From Thermoanaerobaculia bacterium (GTDB lineage: Bacteria; Acidobacteriota; Thermoanaerobaculia; Multivoradales; JAHEKO01), in assembly GCA_947259925.1 (NCBI GenBank), contig CAMYOG010000048.1:1-64000 (forward strand): a stretch of DNA of 64,000 bases. Reading direction: 5' to 3'. The translations under genes were made by a program, and so were the position numbers. The notes below the pieces were generated by a model. The model was given only the letters and a program-made list of their open reading frames with translations. It was not told where the DNA came from and ran no database searches. Below are positions 36,694 to 45,661 of the stretch, piece by piece (the stretch's first letter is position 1; each line of letters begins with the position of its first letter).

Positions 36694-39168
36694 ATGAACA
36701 TTCTGATGACAGATTCCGAGAGCGAGCTCCACCCAGCGGCGCCGGACCCGCCGGTACGCAGCTCGCCGGAGGAGCTGAGCACCCCGGTCAACGCCGACCT
36801 CGGCGGCGAATCCGCGGCCGAACGAGCGGCGGCGCGCCGGCAGGTCGCGCTCGCCTACATGCTGCCGACTACGGTCATCCTGATCGCGATTCTGCTGCCG
36901 ATCGTGCTCGGGCTCCAGACGCTCTACCTGCGCGACGTCTTCGGCACCCACCTCGGTATGAAGTGGATGCAGGCCGAGGCCCTGCGCCAGGGCGAGCTGC
37001 CGCTGATCGATCCCAACCGGGCCGGCGGACAGGCCAGCCTCGGCAACCCCAACACCGTACCGCTCTATCCGAGCAATCTCCTGTACCTGCTCGCCGGGCC
37101 GATCTGGGCGCTCAACGCGCACTTCTGGATCCACCTGCTGATCGCCCCCTTCGCCTTCTACTGGCTCGCCCGGCGCTGGCGACTCCGCCGCGAGGCGGCG
37201 TGGATGGGCGGTGTCGCCTATGCCGCCAGCGGCTACCTGCTGTCGACCATGAACCTCTACAACATGATTGCCGTCGCGGCGCTCGCGCCGGCGCTGGTGG
37301 CGGCGTGTATGGCGCTGGCCGAGGAGCGGCGGCGGTCGCTTCGATTCGCCGCTGTGGTGGCGCTCTGGGCCCTGGTCGTCCTGGGGGGCGATCCGATGAC
37401 CGCGGCGATGGCGCTGCTGATGGCGCTCGGTGCCGTCGCCCTCCGGGTCGGGCGCGGTACGGCGCCCTGGCTCTGGGTCGGGTCCGCCCTCGGCCTCGGT
37501 ACGCTGGTCGCCCTTCCCCAGCTGGTCGAGTTCGCGCGCATCCTGCCGCACACCTTCCGCGGCTACTGGGGCTATTCCGCCGAGGGGGTGCTGGTGGCCA
37601 GCTGGAGCCCCGCCGCGGCGCTCGAGTGGCTGCTCCCCCTGTTCCACGGCCGGCCCGACCTCGGCTACTGGGGACACGCCTACTCGGGAGGCGATCTACC
37701 CCTGCTGTTCTCGCTAGCCCCGGGAGTGCTGGCGCTCGCAATGGTGCTCGCCCGGGGCCGGCCGCTCCGGCACGCCGCCTGGTGGTCGTGGGTCGCGGTC
37801 GTTCTGGGTCTGTTCATGGCGCTCGGCAGCCACAATCCGCTCCTCGGCCTGCTCCTCCGCCTGCCGCAGTTCGAGTCCCTGCGGCTACTGGTCAAGTTCT
37901 GGCTCTGGGTCGCCGTCGGCGGCTCTCTGCTCGTGGCGTTGGGCTTCGAGCGGCTCTGGTTCGGCGAGTGGCGAGCCTTGAGACGAGCCCTGGCCGTCCT
38001 GCTGGTGGTGGTCGGTGCGATCTGGCTGTTCCTCTCGTTCGGGGGCGCAGCGGCGTTCGGCTGGGCGCGCGCCCGCATCCCGGCCGCCTTCGGGGACGGC
38101 TTCGTCGAGCAGGAGCTGCTCCGGTGGGCCGGGACGGCGCTGGTGACGCTCATGGTGCTTCTGGCGGGTCTCGCTCTCCTGCGGCTCGGGCGGCGTCACC
38201 CACGCCTTCTCGCGCTCTTTCCGATCCTCCATCTGGCCGGGCAGATCTTCTTCTTGAAGCCGCTGATCACCACCGACGACGTCGAGCCCTACCTCGAGCC
38301 ACCGCCGCTGCTGGCCGCCGTGCCCGCGGAGGCGAGCGTTGTGCACGGCGACGCCGGCGGTCTATTCGGCTCGCCTCCGATGCCACTCGACCGCTATCCG
38401 GATCGCCGTCTGATCTGGTTCCAGCGCCAGACCCATGAACAGCTCTATCCGCACGCTGGGGTCCGGTGGCGGCGGTACGAGCTGAATCATTCGCCCGAAG
38501 GCCTCGATGCGTTCCTGACCTGGGCGACCGCGCAGGCGATGGAGAGCCTTCCCGACCCGCAGCGGGTGAAGATCCTGGAGGCGTCCGGAGTCGGCCGGCT
38601 GCTGATCAGCCGGCGACTGCAGCCGCTCGAGGCCACGGATTTGTTGGAGCTGATCGGCACCGAGCGCACTCCGATGGGCGACATCCACGTCTACCGAGTC
38701 CGTGCCCGAGTCGACAAGGCGCGCCTCGTCGGCACCGTCCATTACGCGCCTCACCTCAACAAGGCGCTCGAGATCCTGACCGCGCCGGACTTCGTAGCGA
38801 GTGCCGCGACGGTGGTGCCAGGCGCCGACGGACTCAGCTCGCGCCCGCCCGGCCGGGTCGAGTGGATCGAGGACAGTGCGGAGCTGATGGAGCTCGAAGT
38901 GGAGAGTCCCGCGGGTGGCCTGCTCGTCATCCAGCGTACGCCGCTGCCGATCTACCGCGCGGAGATCGACGGGGAGGCGGTCGCCATCCAGCCGGCCGAC
39001 CTCCATCGAATCGGCATCGAGGTGGAAGCTGGCCGCCACCGGGTGCGGGTCTGGGCTCCCCGGACGCCGTTTCGGCTGGCTTGTCTGGTGTCGCTGCTGG
39101 CGCTGATCGCTACGATCGGGGTGCTGATCGGATGCCGGAGGAGCGAGCGGAACTCGCAGCACTGCTAA
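36694..39168 (+). CDS. YfhO-like large membrane protein
   Basis: 824 aa, about twelve membrane helices between 50 and 540, then a soluble periplasmic domain. The N-terminal periplasmic loop (LGMKWMQAEALRQGELPLIDPNRAGGQ and the PNTVPLYPSNLLYLL stretch) and the C-terminal IQRTPLPIYRAEIDGE match the YfhO family, GT-C related proteins linked in Firmicutes to glycosylation of teichoic acids. Start at ATG 36694; ATG 36706 is an alternative. Divergent from the UbiA-like gene with only 12 bases between starts. A sugar-transfer role is inferred. Confidence 0.78.
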   Translation: MNILMTDSESELHPAAPDPPVRSSPEELSTPVNADLGGESAAERAAARRQVALAYMLPTTVILIAILLPIVLGLQTLYLRDVFGTHLGMKWMQAEALRQGELPLIDPNRAGGQASLGNPNTVPLYPSNLLYLLAGPIWALNAHFWIHLLIAPFAFYWLARRWRLRREAAWMGGVAYAASGYLLSTMNLYNMIAVAALAPALVAACMALAEERRRSLRFAAVVALWALVVLGGDPMTAAMALLMALGAVALRVGRGTAPWLWVGSALGLGTLVALPQLVEFARILPHTFRGYWGYSAEGVLVASWSPAAALEWLLPLFHGRPDLGYWGHAYSGGDLPLLFSLAPGVLALAMVLARGRPLRHAAWWSWVAVVLGLFMALGSHNPLLGLLLRLPQFESLRLLVKFWLWVAVGGSLLVALGFERLWFGEWRALRRALAVLLVVVGAIWLFLSFGGAAAFGWARARIPAAFGDGFVEQELLRWAGTALVTLMVLLAGLALLRLGRRHPRLLALFPILHLAGQIFFLKPLITTDDVEPYLEPPPLLAAVPAEASVVHGDAGGLFGSPPMPLDRYPDRRLIWFQRQTHEQLYPHAGVRWRRYELNHSPEGLDAFLTWATAQAMESLPDPQRVKILEASGVGRLLISRRLQPLEATDLLELIGTERTPMGDIHVYRVRARVDKARLVGTVHYAPHLNKALEILTAPDFVASAATVVPGADGLSSRPPGRVEWIEDSAELMELEVESPAGGLLVIQRTPLPIYRAEIDGEAVAIQPADLHRIGIEVEAGRHRVRVWAPRTPFRLACLVSLLALIATIGVLIGCRRSERNSQHC

Positions 39169-39187
39169 CATCCCCGGTCCTCCAGCT

Positions 39188-40723
39188 ATGGTCGCCTCCG
39201 AGACGCGCCGGTTCTCCAAGGTCCTGATCGCCAACCGCGGCGAGATCGCGGTGCGCATCATCCGCGGCCTGCGCGAGCTCGGCATCCGCGCGGCGACGAT
39301 CTTCTCGGACGCCGACCGCCGGAGCCTGCCGGTTCTGCTGAGCGACGAGGCGTACCCGATCGGCCCGGCGCCGTCGCTCGAGAGCTATCTTCGCGCCGAG
39401 GCGATCGTCGAGCTGGCGCTCGAGATCGGTGCCGACGCGATCCACCCCGGCTACGGCTTCCTGGCCGAGCGCGCCGAGTTCGCGCGCCAGGTGGAGAAGG
39501 CGGGGCTCGAGCTCATCGGCCCGCCCTCGACCGCGATCGCCGCCATGGGCTCGAAGCTCGAGAGCCGGCGGCTGATGATCGAGGCGGGCGTGCCGGTGGT
39601 GCCGGGCGGCGAGGGCGCCCTCGCCGATCTCGATGAGGCAACCGCTCTCGCCGAGTCGATCGGATACCCGCTGATGTTGAAGGCATCGGCCGGCGGTGGC
39701 GGCAAGGGGATGCGGCTGCTTCGCGAGCCGGGAGAGCTGGCTGCCGCCTTCCGGGCGACGCGCTCCGAGGCGGCGGCGAGCTTCGGCGACGACTCGGTCT
39801 ATATCGAGAAGTACATCGAGAGGCCGCGCCACGTCGAGATCCAGGTTCTGGCCGACCAGCACGGCACGGTGGTCTCGTTGGGCGAGCGCGAGTGCTCGCT
39901 CCAGCGGCGTCATCAGAAAGTGGTCGAAGAAGCGCCCTCGTCGGTGGTGTCGCCCGAGCTGCGGGCACGTATGGGTGAAGCCGCGGTCCGGGCGGCCCAG
40001 GCGGTCGGCTACACCAACGCCGGCACCGTCGAGTTCCTGCTCGACCCTTCCGGGGAGTTCTACTTCCTGGAGATGAACACCCGCTTGCAGGTAGAGCATC
40101 CGGTAACCGAGATGGTGACCGGCATCGACCTGGTGCGGTGGCAGATCGCCGTGGCGCAGGGTGAGCCGCTGGCCCCCGAGCTGCGCTCGATCGAGCCGCG
40201 CGGACACGCCTTCGAGGTGCGCCTCTATGCTGAGGACCCGTTCCGGGGCTTCGTGCCATCGCCGGGAAAGATCGAGCGGCTGCGGCTGCCAGAGGGGCCC
40301 GGGGTGCGCAACGACTGCGGCGTCTACGAAGGGGACGAGGTGTCGATTCACTACGACCCGATGCTCGGCAAGCTGATCGTCTGGGGGCGCGATCGGCGCG
40401 AGGCCCTGCTCAGGCTGCGGCGCGCGCTCGAAGAGATTCGCATCGAGGGCATCCGGACGACGGTGCCGCTCTACCGAGCCCTGGTGGACGACCCGGACTT
40501 CGTCGCCGGCAGCCTGGATATAGAGATGCTCGACCGGAAGCTCGGCAGCGGCGAGCTCGAGCCGGCGCACGTCAGCCAGTTGGCCGATCTACCGCTCATC
40601 GCCGCCGCGCTCGAGCACGGCCTGCGCCAGGCTCGAGCCTCGGCGACGCCGGCGCCGGCGGGCGGTCGGCGCGGGCACTGGCGAGAGGCCGGTCGCCACG
40701 AAGCCCTCAGAGGCAGGCGATGA
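39188..40723 (+). CDS. accC: Biotin carboxylase
   Basis: 511 aa. Uses ATP and bicarbonate to carboxylate biotin on its carrier. Visible: FSKVLIANRGEIAVRIIRG, the HPGYGFLAERAEFA segment, MLKASAGGGGKGMRLL (ATP loop), ECSLQRRHQKVVEEAPS, EMNTRLQVEHPVTEMVTG and GHAFEVRLYAEDP. The C-terminal 50 residues go beyond the usual AccC end and are Arg/Ala-rich. The carrier gene overlaps by four bases, and the pccB-type beta subunit at 11.7 kb or accD may be the partner, so the complex could be acetyl- or propionyl-CoA carboxylase. Confidence 0.93.
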   Translation: MVASETRRFSKVLIANRGEIAVRIIRGLRELGIRAATIFSDADRRSLPVLLSDEAYPIGPAPSLESYLRAEAIVELALEIGADAIHPGYGFLAERAEFARQVEKAGLELIGPPSTAIAAMGSKLESRRLMIEAGVPVVPGGEGALADLDEATALAESIGYPLMLKASAGGGGKGMRLLREPGELAAAFRATRSEAAASFGDDSVYIEKYIERPRHVEIQVLADQHGTVVSLGERECSLQRRHQKVVEEAPSSVVSPELRARMGEAAVRAAQAVGYTNAGTVEFLLDPSGEFYFLEMNTRLQVEHPVTEMVTGIDLVRWQIAVAQGEPLAPELRSIEPRGHAFEVRLYAEDPFRGFVPSPGKIERLRLPEGPGVRNDCGVYEGDEVSIHYDPMLGKLIVWGRDRREALLRLRRALEEIRIEGIRTTVPLYRALVDDPDFVAGSLDIEMLDRKLGSGELEPAHVSQLADLPLIAAALEHGLRQARASATPAPAGGRRGHWREAGRHEALRGRR

Positions 40724-41235
40724 AGCTGATCGTCCGCAGGGCCGGGGAGCGGCCGGGCGACGGCACCTGGGTCGAGCTCCGCCGGGCCGGCGACGAGTTC
40801 GAGGTGCGCATCGGTGAGCGCGTCTATCACCTCGATCGGGTCGAGACCAACGGCTCGATCCGTAGCTTCCTGATCGACGGCGACCAGCACGAGCTGTCGA
40901 TCCGCCCCGAGGGCGAGCACAGCTATGTCGTGAGCGGCTCCGGCGGCATGGAGGTCGTCGAGGTGCTCGATCCGCTGACTCATCTCGCGGAACAGAGCCG
41001 CGCCGATGCGGGGAGCGCGGCCGCACATCGGGTGACCGCCTACATGCCGGGCCGCGTGGTCGCGGTACTGGTTCAGGAAGGCGATCAGGTCATCGCCGGA
41101 CAGGGAGTAGTGGTGCTCGAAGCGATGAAGATGGAGAACGAGATCCAGGCCGAATCGAGCGGCATCGTGGAGCGGATCCTGGTCGAGGCGGGCCAGCCGG
41201 TCGAAGGCGGCGACGCGCTGTTCGAGATCGGCTGA
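40720..41235 (+). CDS. Biotin carboxyl carrier protein
   Basis: 171 aa. C-terminal biotinyl domain (about 100-171) with biotinylated Lys127 in EAMKMENEI. The N-terminal 90 residues form a beta-rich region (WVELRRAGDEFEVRIGERVYHLDRV), similar to the linker of propionyl- or methylcrotonyl-type carboxylases rather than the Pro/Ala linker of AccB. Start codon overlaps accC (ATGA). This supports an acyl-CoA carboxylase together with the distant pccB-like gene. Confidence 0.9.
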   Translation: MKLIVRRAGERPGDGTWVELRRAGDEFEVRIGERVYHLDRVETNGSIRSFLIDGDQHELSIRPEGEHSYVVSGSGGMEVVEVLDPLTHLAEQSRADAGSAAAHRVTAYMPGRVVAVLVQEGDQVIAGQGVVVLEAMKMENEIQAESSGIVERILVEAGQPVEGGDALFEIG

Positions 41236-41262
41236 GCCGGCCGCGCTCCGTCTAGCTTCAGG

Positions 41263-42282
41263 CTAGCTCGAGTCGGTCAAGCAGCTGTCGGCGGTGCGCG
41301 CCACCTCCTCGACCTCGATCTTCTTCATGCACCTGTGGTGTATGAGCGGGCAGCGTTTGCGGAAACAGGGTGAGCACCAGCGATCGGCATAGAGCACCCG
41401 ATGCTCGTCGCCGTACGGCCGCGTCCGTCCCGGGTCGGTCGGCCCGAAAAGCGCGATACATGGCACGCCCAGCGCCGCGGCCATGTGCATCGGCCCCGAA
41501 TCGTTGGTGATCAGGAGATCGAGCCGCTCGAGCAGTCCCGCCAGCTCGGCGAGGTCGAGGTCGGCTCCGAGCACCGGCACCAGACGCCCACTCCGTTCAT
41601 GGATGCGAACGGTCGACCAGATCTCCTTGGGACCGGCGAGGAGCACCAGCTGGACCTCGCCGCGCGCACGTCTGAGCGCGTGCGTCAGGTCGGCGAAGCG
41701 CTCCCAGGGCCAGCGCTTGCTCGGCCCGAACTCGGCGCCCGGGAAGAGCCCGATCAGCGGGCCGTCGCCGTCCTTGACGCGCGCTCGCGCCAGAACCTCG
41801 CGCGTCCGAGCGCGCAGGCCGGCTGTCGTCGTCAGCCGCGGCCGCCAGCTCGCCGCCGGCGGGACGCCGGCGGCGGCGAGCAGCTCCTCGTAGTCTTCGA
41901 CCTGGTGACGTCGGCGCCCGGGCTGGCGGACGGCGGGTGCCAACAGCGGGCCTCTCAGATTGCCGCGATAGCCGAAGCGGGCGGCGACGCCGGCGCGGTA
42001 GGGAAGCCAGGCCGAGCGGAAGGAGTTGGGCAGGATGAACGCCTCCCGGCAGTGCGACTCGCGGATCCGCTCGATCGTCTCGGCGTCCGAGGAGCGCTCC
42101 ATCACCGAGGCGACCGCCGGCAGCATCCCGAGCAGCGGAGCCAGGTGCGGTTTCGCCAGTACGTGGACCTCGCGGCCGGCGTCGGCCAGCGCCTCGAGCA
42201 CCGGTAGCGCCATCACGGTGTCACCGACCCAGTTCGGGCCGACCACCAGGGTCCGGCGAGCGGTGGTCAGTGCTTCCTCCAT
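41263..42282 (-). CDS. waaF: ADP-heptose--LPS heptosyltransferase, WaaF-like
   Basis: 339 aa from ATG 42282, overlapping the acyltransferase gene by 16 bases; a GTG 21 bases earlier is possible. GT9 features: VVGPNWVGDTVMALPVLEAL, LFPGAEFGPSKRWPWERFADL, NDSGPMHMAAALGVP, FGPTDPGRTRPYG and the Cys-rich WCSPCFRKRCPLIHHRCM tail typical of WaaF. It adds a heptose to the LPS inner core. Last gene of the waaA-lpxK-acyltransferase-waaF unit. Confidence 0.9.
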   Translation of the reverse strand: MEEALTTARRTLVVGPNWVGDTVMALPVLEALADAGREVHVLAKPHLAPLLGMLPAVASVMERSSDAETIERIRESHCREAFILPNSFRSAWLPYRAGVAARFGYRGNLRGPLLAPAVRQPGRRRHQVEDYEELLAAAGVPPAASWRPRLTTTAGLRARTREVLARARVKDGDGPLIGLFPGAEFGPSKRWPWERFADLTHALRRARGEVQLVLLAGPKEIWSTVRIHERSGRLVPVLGADLDLAELAGLLERLDLLITNDSGPMHMAAALGVPCIALFGPTDPGRTRPYGDEHRVLYADRWCSPCFRKRCPLIHHRCMKKIEVEEVARTADSCLTDSS

Positions 42283-43160
42283 CGCTCGTGCATCCAGAGC
42301 CACATCTCCGGCCGCTGGCGGATCGCGTCCTCGATGACCCGAAGATAGCGCAGGGTCAGCTCGAGAACGGCTCGCTCGTCGGAGCCGCCGGCGTCGGTCG
42401 GCGGCTCGATCGGCGGATGGACCACGACCTGAAAACGATCGGGCGGCTCGGGGTAGGCGAACATCGGTACCACCGGCGCGCCGGTGCGCAGTGACAGGCC
42501 GGCGAGGAGGGGCGAAGTGAACGACGTCTGGCCGAAGAAGGGCGTCTCGATCCCCTCGTTCGGGTGGACCCGCTGATCGATGACGTACGCGACCCGCTCG
42601 TGCCGCTTGATCGCTGCCAGCATCTTGCGCGCGGCGCCCCGCTTGTAGATGGTCCGATTACCGAAGCGCTCGCGAAACCGGACCAGGTCGCGCTCCAGGC
42701 GGCGGTTGCCGGTCGGTCGGGCGACCACGTGAGTGGCGCCCTTGTAGAGCGCCAGGGCGTAGCCGACGATCTCCCAGTTGCCCAGGTGGGCGGTCACCAC
42801 CAGCGTTCCGCGCTCCCGGCTCTCGGCCGCCTCCAGATGGCTCCACCCTTCCAGGCTCAACCGCTCGCAGAGCGCCACCGCGTCGAAACGGCCCAACGAG
42901 ACGTTGTCCACCAGCACCGAGCCGAAGTGACGGAAGCAGCGCTCGATCAGGTTTCGGCGCTCCTCTGGTCCGAGCTCCGGCATCACCACCTCGAGGTTGT
43001 AGCGCGCCACCCGCGGGTGGCGGCGGTCGAGCCGCCGGCCCAGATCGCCCAGCACCGCCCCGATCGGCCGGGCCGCGCGGTGGGGGAGAGCGCGCACCAG
43101 CCCGCGAAAGCCCTTGGCGACCGCCCACCCGGCGCCGTCGAGAAGCGCCTGACCGCTCAC
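42267..43160 (-). CDS. Lipid A biosynthesis acyltransferase, LpxL/HtrB-like
   Basis: 297 aa from a GTG that overlaps the lpxK stop (GTGA); further upstream in-frame sequence is shadow. Acyltransferase motif HLGNWE (HxxxxE), then ARPTGNRRLERDLVRFRERFGN and VAYVIDQRVHPNEGIETPFFG, with GAPVVPMFAYPEPPDRFQV downstream. Adds a secondary acyl chain to Kdo-lipid A at the inner membrane. An N-terminal hydrophobic helix is weak. Position between lpxK and waaF supports the role. Confidence 0.88.
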   Translation of the reverse strand: MSGQALLDGAGWAVAKGFRGLVRALPHRAARPIGAVLGDLGRRLDRRHPRVARYNLEVVMPELGPEERRNLIERCFRHFGSVLVDNVSLGRFDAVALCERLSLEGWSHLEAAESRERGTLVVTAHLGNWEIVGYALALYKGATHVVARPTGNRRLERDLVRFRERFGNRTIYKRGAARKMLAAIKRHERVAYVIDQRVHPNEGIETPFFGQTSFTSPLLAGLSLRTGAPVVPMFAYPEPPDRFQVVVHPPIEPPTDAGGSDERAVLELTLRYLRVIEDAIRQRPEMWLWMHERWRKH

Positions 43161-44197
43161 CGGCCGTCCTCGCGGAGCAACGGTGCGAGTCGGTCGTCGA
43201 GCCACTCTCCGAACGCCTCCTCGGGCTCGCAGTCGAGCGGCAGCCGTGCCAGCGGCAGGTCGAGTCGCCCGAGTAGCTTGACCCAGTCCTTCTCCGTGGT
43301 CAGCACCAGGTCGGCCCCGCTCAGCTCCCACTGGCGTCGGATCAGCGCCAGGCTCTCGGGCGGATAGGCGTGGTGATCGGGAAAGGTGAGGGTGTCCGCG
43401 AGCTCGTAGCCCAGTCGCTCCGCCGAGCGCGCGACCTCGCCCGGCCGCGCGATCGCCGTCACCAGCAACACCGAGACATCCGAGGCGATCGTCTCGTCGT
43501 GCCGATCGAGCGCCGGATGGACCACGGTGGGCGCGGCGAAGCCAGGACCATTGAACCCGAACGGCCGGAGCGCCTCGGCGAGGTCCTCGCCGGTGCGGAC
43601 CGTGGGGCCGGAGAGCAGGACGGCGCTCGCCCAGGCGGCCGAGGTGAGGGGCTCTCGCAGACGGCCGCTCGGCGCGAGACGACCACCGGCGAAGACGTCG
43701 TCGGCCGGGAAGATCAGGAGATCGACGTCCCGCTCGAGGCGCACGTGTGAGAAGCCGTCGTCGAGCAGGAAGATGTCCGGAGGCGGTGAGAGCCGCTCGA
43801 GTGCCTGGACACCTGCCTGGTAGCGGTCGGGTCCGACGACCACCGCCACACCGGGCAGCTTGCCGGCCAGGAGCACCGGCTCGTCGCCGGCGACCAGCGG
43901 TCCGAGCAGTGGACCCTCGCCCCTGCTGACGATCCGGACTCCCCGCCCCTCGCTTCGATAGCCGCGGGTCAGGACGGCGACCCTCAACCCCTGGTCGCGC
44001 AGCCGCTCGGCGACCGCCGCGGTCAACGGGGTCTTGCCGGCCCCGCCCCAATGGAGGTTCCCGACGCTGATCACTGGGCGCTTCAGGCGCCGCGCTCGCG
44101 ACCGGTACCACCGCCGACGGAGGCCATGGGCGCTCTGGTAGAGGAGCTGCCAGGGGGACCTCGGTGGCGGGGGCGCCTCTAGTGCCGTCTGGCTCAT
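43157..44197 (-). CDS. lpxK: Tetraacyldisaccharide 4'-kinase
   Basis: 346 aa from ATG 44197, which overlaps the waaA stop by four bases. Phosphorylates the 4' position of the lipid A disaccharide. Visible: PVISVGNLHWGGAGKTPLT (Walker A), AVLTRGYRSEGRG, GDEPVLLAGKLPGVAVVVGPDRY, FLLDDGFSHVRLERDVDLLIF and TFPDHHAYPPESL, TTEKDWVKL. All are typical LpxK segments. Proof of a lipid A-bearing outer membrane. Confidence 0.95.
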   Translation of the reverse strand: MSQTALEAPPPPRSPWQLLYQSAHGLRRRWYRSRARRLKRPVISVGNLHWGGAGKTPLTAAVAERLRDQGLRVAVLTRGYRSEGRGVRIVSRGEGPLLGPLVAGDEPVLLAGKLPGVAVVVGPDRYQAGVQALERLSPPPDIFLLDDGFSHVRLERDVDLLIFPADDVFAGGRLAPSGRLREPLTSAAWASAVLLSGPTVRTGEDLAEALRPFGFNGPGFAAPTVVHPALDRHDETIASDVSVLLVTAIARPGEVARSAERLGYELADTLTFPDHHAYPPESLALIRRQWELSGADLVLTTEKDWVKLLGRLDLPLARLPLDCEPEEAFGEWLDDRLAPLLREDGR

Positions 44198-45465
44198 GCG
44201 GGTCGGTCGAAGATCTCGAGGATCGGGGCCAGATGGTCGAGCGTTCTCGACCGGGCGCCGCGATTCGCTTCGAGCAGATCCCGGGCGCGCGCGGCGAGAG
44301 CGGCCGCCGACCGCGGATGGTCGAGCCACGCCGACCAGGTGGCGGCCAGCTCGCTAGCATCCGCGACCCGCGCCCACGCCTGCGCGCGATCGAACTCCTC
44401 GGCTATCTGGCGGAAGTTGTGCATCGACGGCCCGACGGCGATCGGCACCGCAAAGCGCGCGGGCTCGAGCGGATTGTGGCCGCCGGTAGGAGAGAGCGTA
44501 CCGCCGACGAACGCCGCACTGGCGATCCGGTACACGCCGGCGAGCTCACCGACGCTGTCGAGGAGGACGACGTCGACCCGGCCGCTCGAGGCGCCGGCGC
44601 CATCGTCCAGAGCGCTGCGGCGTACGGCCGCCGATCCGGCCTGCGCGATCAGGCGCTCGACCTCGGGCCAACGCTCCGGGTGGCGGGGCGCGATCATCAG
44701 AAGTGCGCGCTCGCCGCCACCGAGAGCGGCGAACGCCTCCAGGACCTGGGTCTCCTCGCCGCTCATGGTCGACCCGGCCACCAGGATCGGTCGCTCCGAC
44801 GCGAGCCGCTCGATCCGCGACTCGAGCTCCGCGTGGCCGGTCGGGGCCGCGCTCTCGTATTTGAGATTGCCGGTCACCGCGACGCGGCTGCCGTCGACGC
44901 CGAGCGCCAGGAGGCGCTCGCGGTCGGCTTCGGTCTGGACCCCGAATCGATCGATGCGGCCCAGGGTAGCGCTCAACAGGCGCCTGAGACGCTGCATCCG
45001 ACCGAAGCCGCGATCGCTGATCCGGCCGTTGAAGACCGCCGTCGGCAGGCCGTCCCGCTTGACCCGGCGCAGGACCAGCGGCCAGAGATCGCCCTCGCTC
45101 AAGAGCAGGGCGCGGGGCTCGAATCGGTCCATGAACCGGCGCACCGCGAAGCCGATCTCGAACGGCAGGTAGGCGATCGCGGCGCGCTCACCAAGGAGCG
45201 CCTGGGCACGGCGCTGTCCGGTAGGCGTCACCGTGGTGACCAGGAGAGGCAGTTCCTCGGGCAGGGAGGCGATCAGGGTGGCGGCGACGCCGACCTCGCC
45301 GACCGACACCGCGTGCACCCAGAGCGGCCGATCGGGGACCGGGCCGGAGTAACCGCCCAGCCGTCCAGGTACGGTCTCCAGGTAGTGCCTGCCACGAGTC
45401 GCGAGCAGGAGCGGCGCGCCGATCAGCAGGGCGAGCGCGGTCGCGATCTGGTAGAGGAACCACAT
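44194..45465 (-). CDS. waaA: 3-deoxy-D-manno-octulosonic acid transferase
   Basis: 423 aa from ATG 45465 (MWFLYQIATAL); in-frame sequence before it is not family-like. N-terminal membrane anchor, then GT30 features: LWVHAVSVGEVGVAATLI, SEGDLWPLVLRRVKRDGLP (ETELWP in E. coli, so two changes here), VAGSTMSGEETQVLEAFA, IAPRHPERW, FVGGTLSPTGGHNPLEPA and VPIAVGPSMHNFRQIAEEF. Transfers Kdo to lipid A precursor. First gene of the lipid A/core unit; a TATACT box 55 bases upstream could serve as -10. Confidence 0.93.
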   Translation of the reverse strand: MWFLYQIATALALLIGAPLLLATRGRHYLETVPGRLGGYSGPVPDRPLWVHAVSVGEVGVAATLIASLPEELPLLVTTVTPTGQRRAQALLGERAAIAYLPFEIGFAVRRFMDRFEPRALLLSEGDLWPLVLRRVKRDGLPTAVFNGRISDRGFGRMQRLRRLLSATLGRIDRFGVQTEADRERLLALGVDGSRVAVTGNLKYESAAPTGHAELESRIERLASERPILVAGSTMSGEETQVLEAFAALGGGERALLMIAPRHPERWPEVERLIAQAGSAAVRRSALDDGAGASSGRVDVVLLDSVGELAGVYRIASAAFVGGTLSPTGGHNPLEPARFAVPIAVGPSMHNFRQIAEEFDRAQAWARVADASELAATWSAWLDHPRSAAALAARARDLLEANRGARSRTLDHLAPILEIFDRPA

Positions 45466-45520
45466 GGAGGAGCCCGACGGAAGCGGCCTGCTCGCACAGG
45501 GTTTCCGACTCCGGCGGGAG

Positions 45521-45526
45521 TATAAT
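45521..45526 (+). promoter_or_regulatory. Perfect TATAAT -10 box before the sigma/secretion operon
   Basis: TATAAT in the gap between waaA and the sigma factor gene; no good -35 at 16-18 bases. If used, the leader would be about 130 bases and includes the dyad at 45571-45584. On the opposite strand the same place reads TATACT, possibly serving waaA. Confidence 0.4.
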
Positions 45527-45570
45527 CGCTGAGGAGTTTGCGGGCTGTGCGACGCTCGCCACAGCATCGG

Positions 45571-45584
45571 GCACCGACCGGTGC
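45571..45584. promoter_or_regulatory. Dyad GCACCG-AC-CGGTGC in sigma operon leader
   Basis: A 6-base inverted repeat with a 2-base centre, about 45 bases after the TATAAT box. It could be an operator or a small leader hairpin. No protein is assigned. Confidence 0.3.
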
Positions 45585-45661
45585 GAGTCTAGACAGGTCG
45601 GGGCGTGGAGCCTAGACGCGGACGGAGTTCCGCCCGTAAAAGCAGGTGCAGGGAGCTATTC

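Noticed and set aside
36682..37677. In-frame upstream extension of the UbiA-like gene (about 330 residues)
   Set aside because: Lies opposite the YfhO-like gene, is charged and repetitive, and the UbiA fold begins exactly at ATG 36681.
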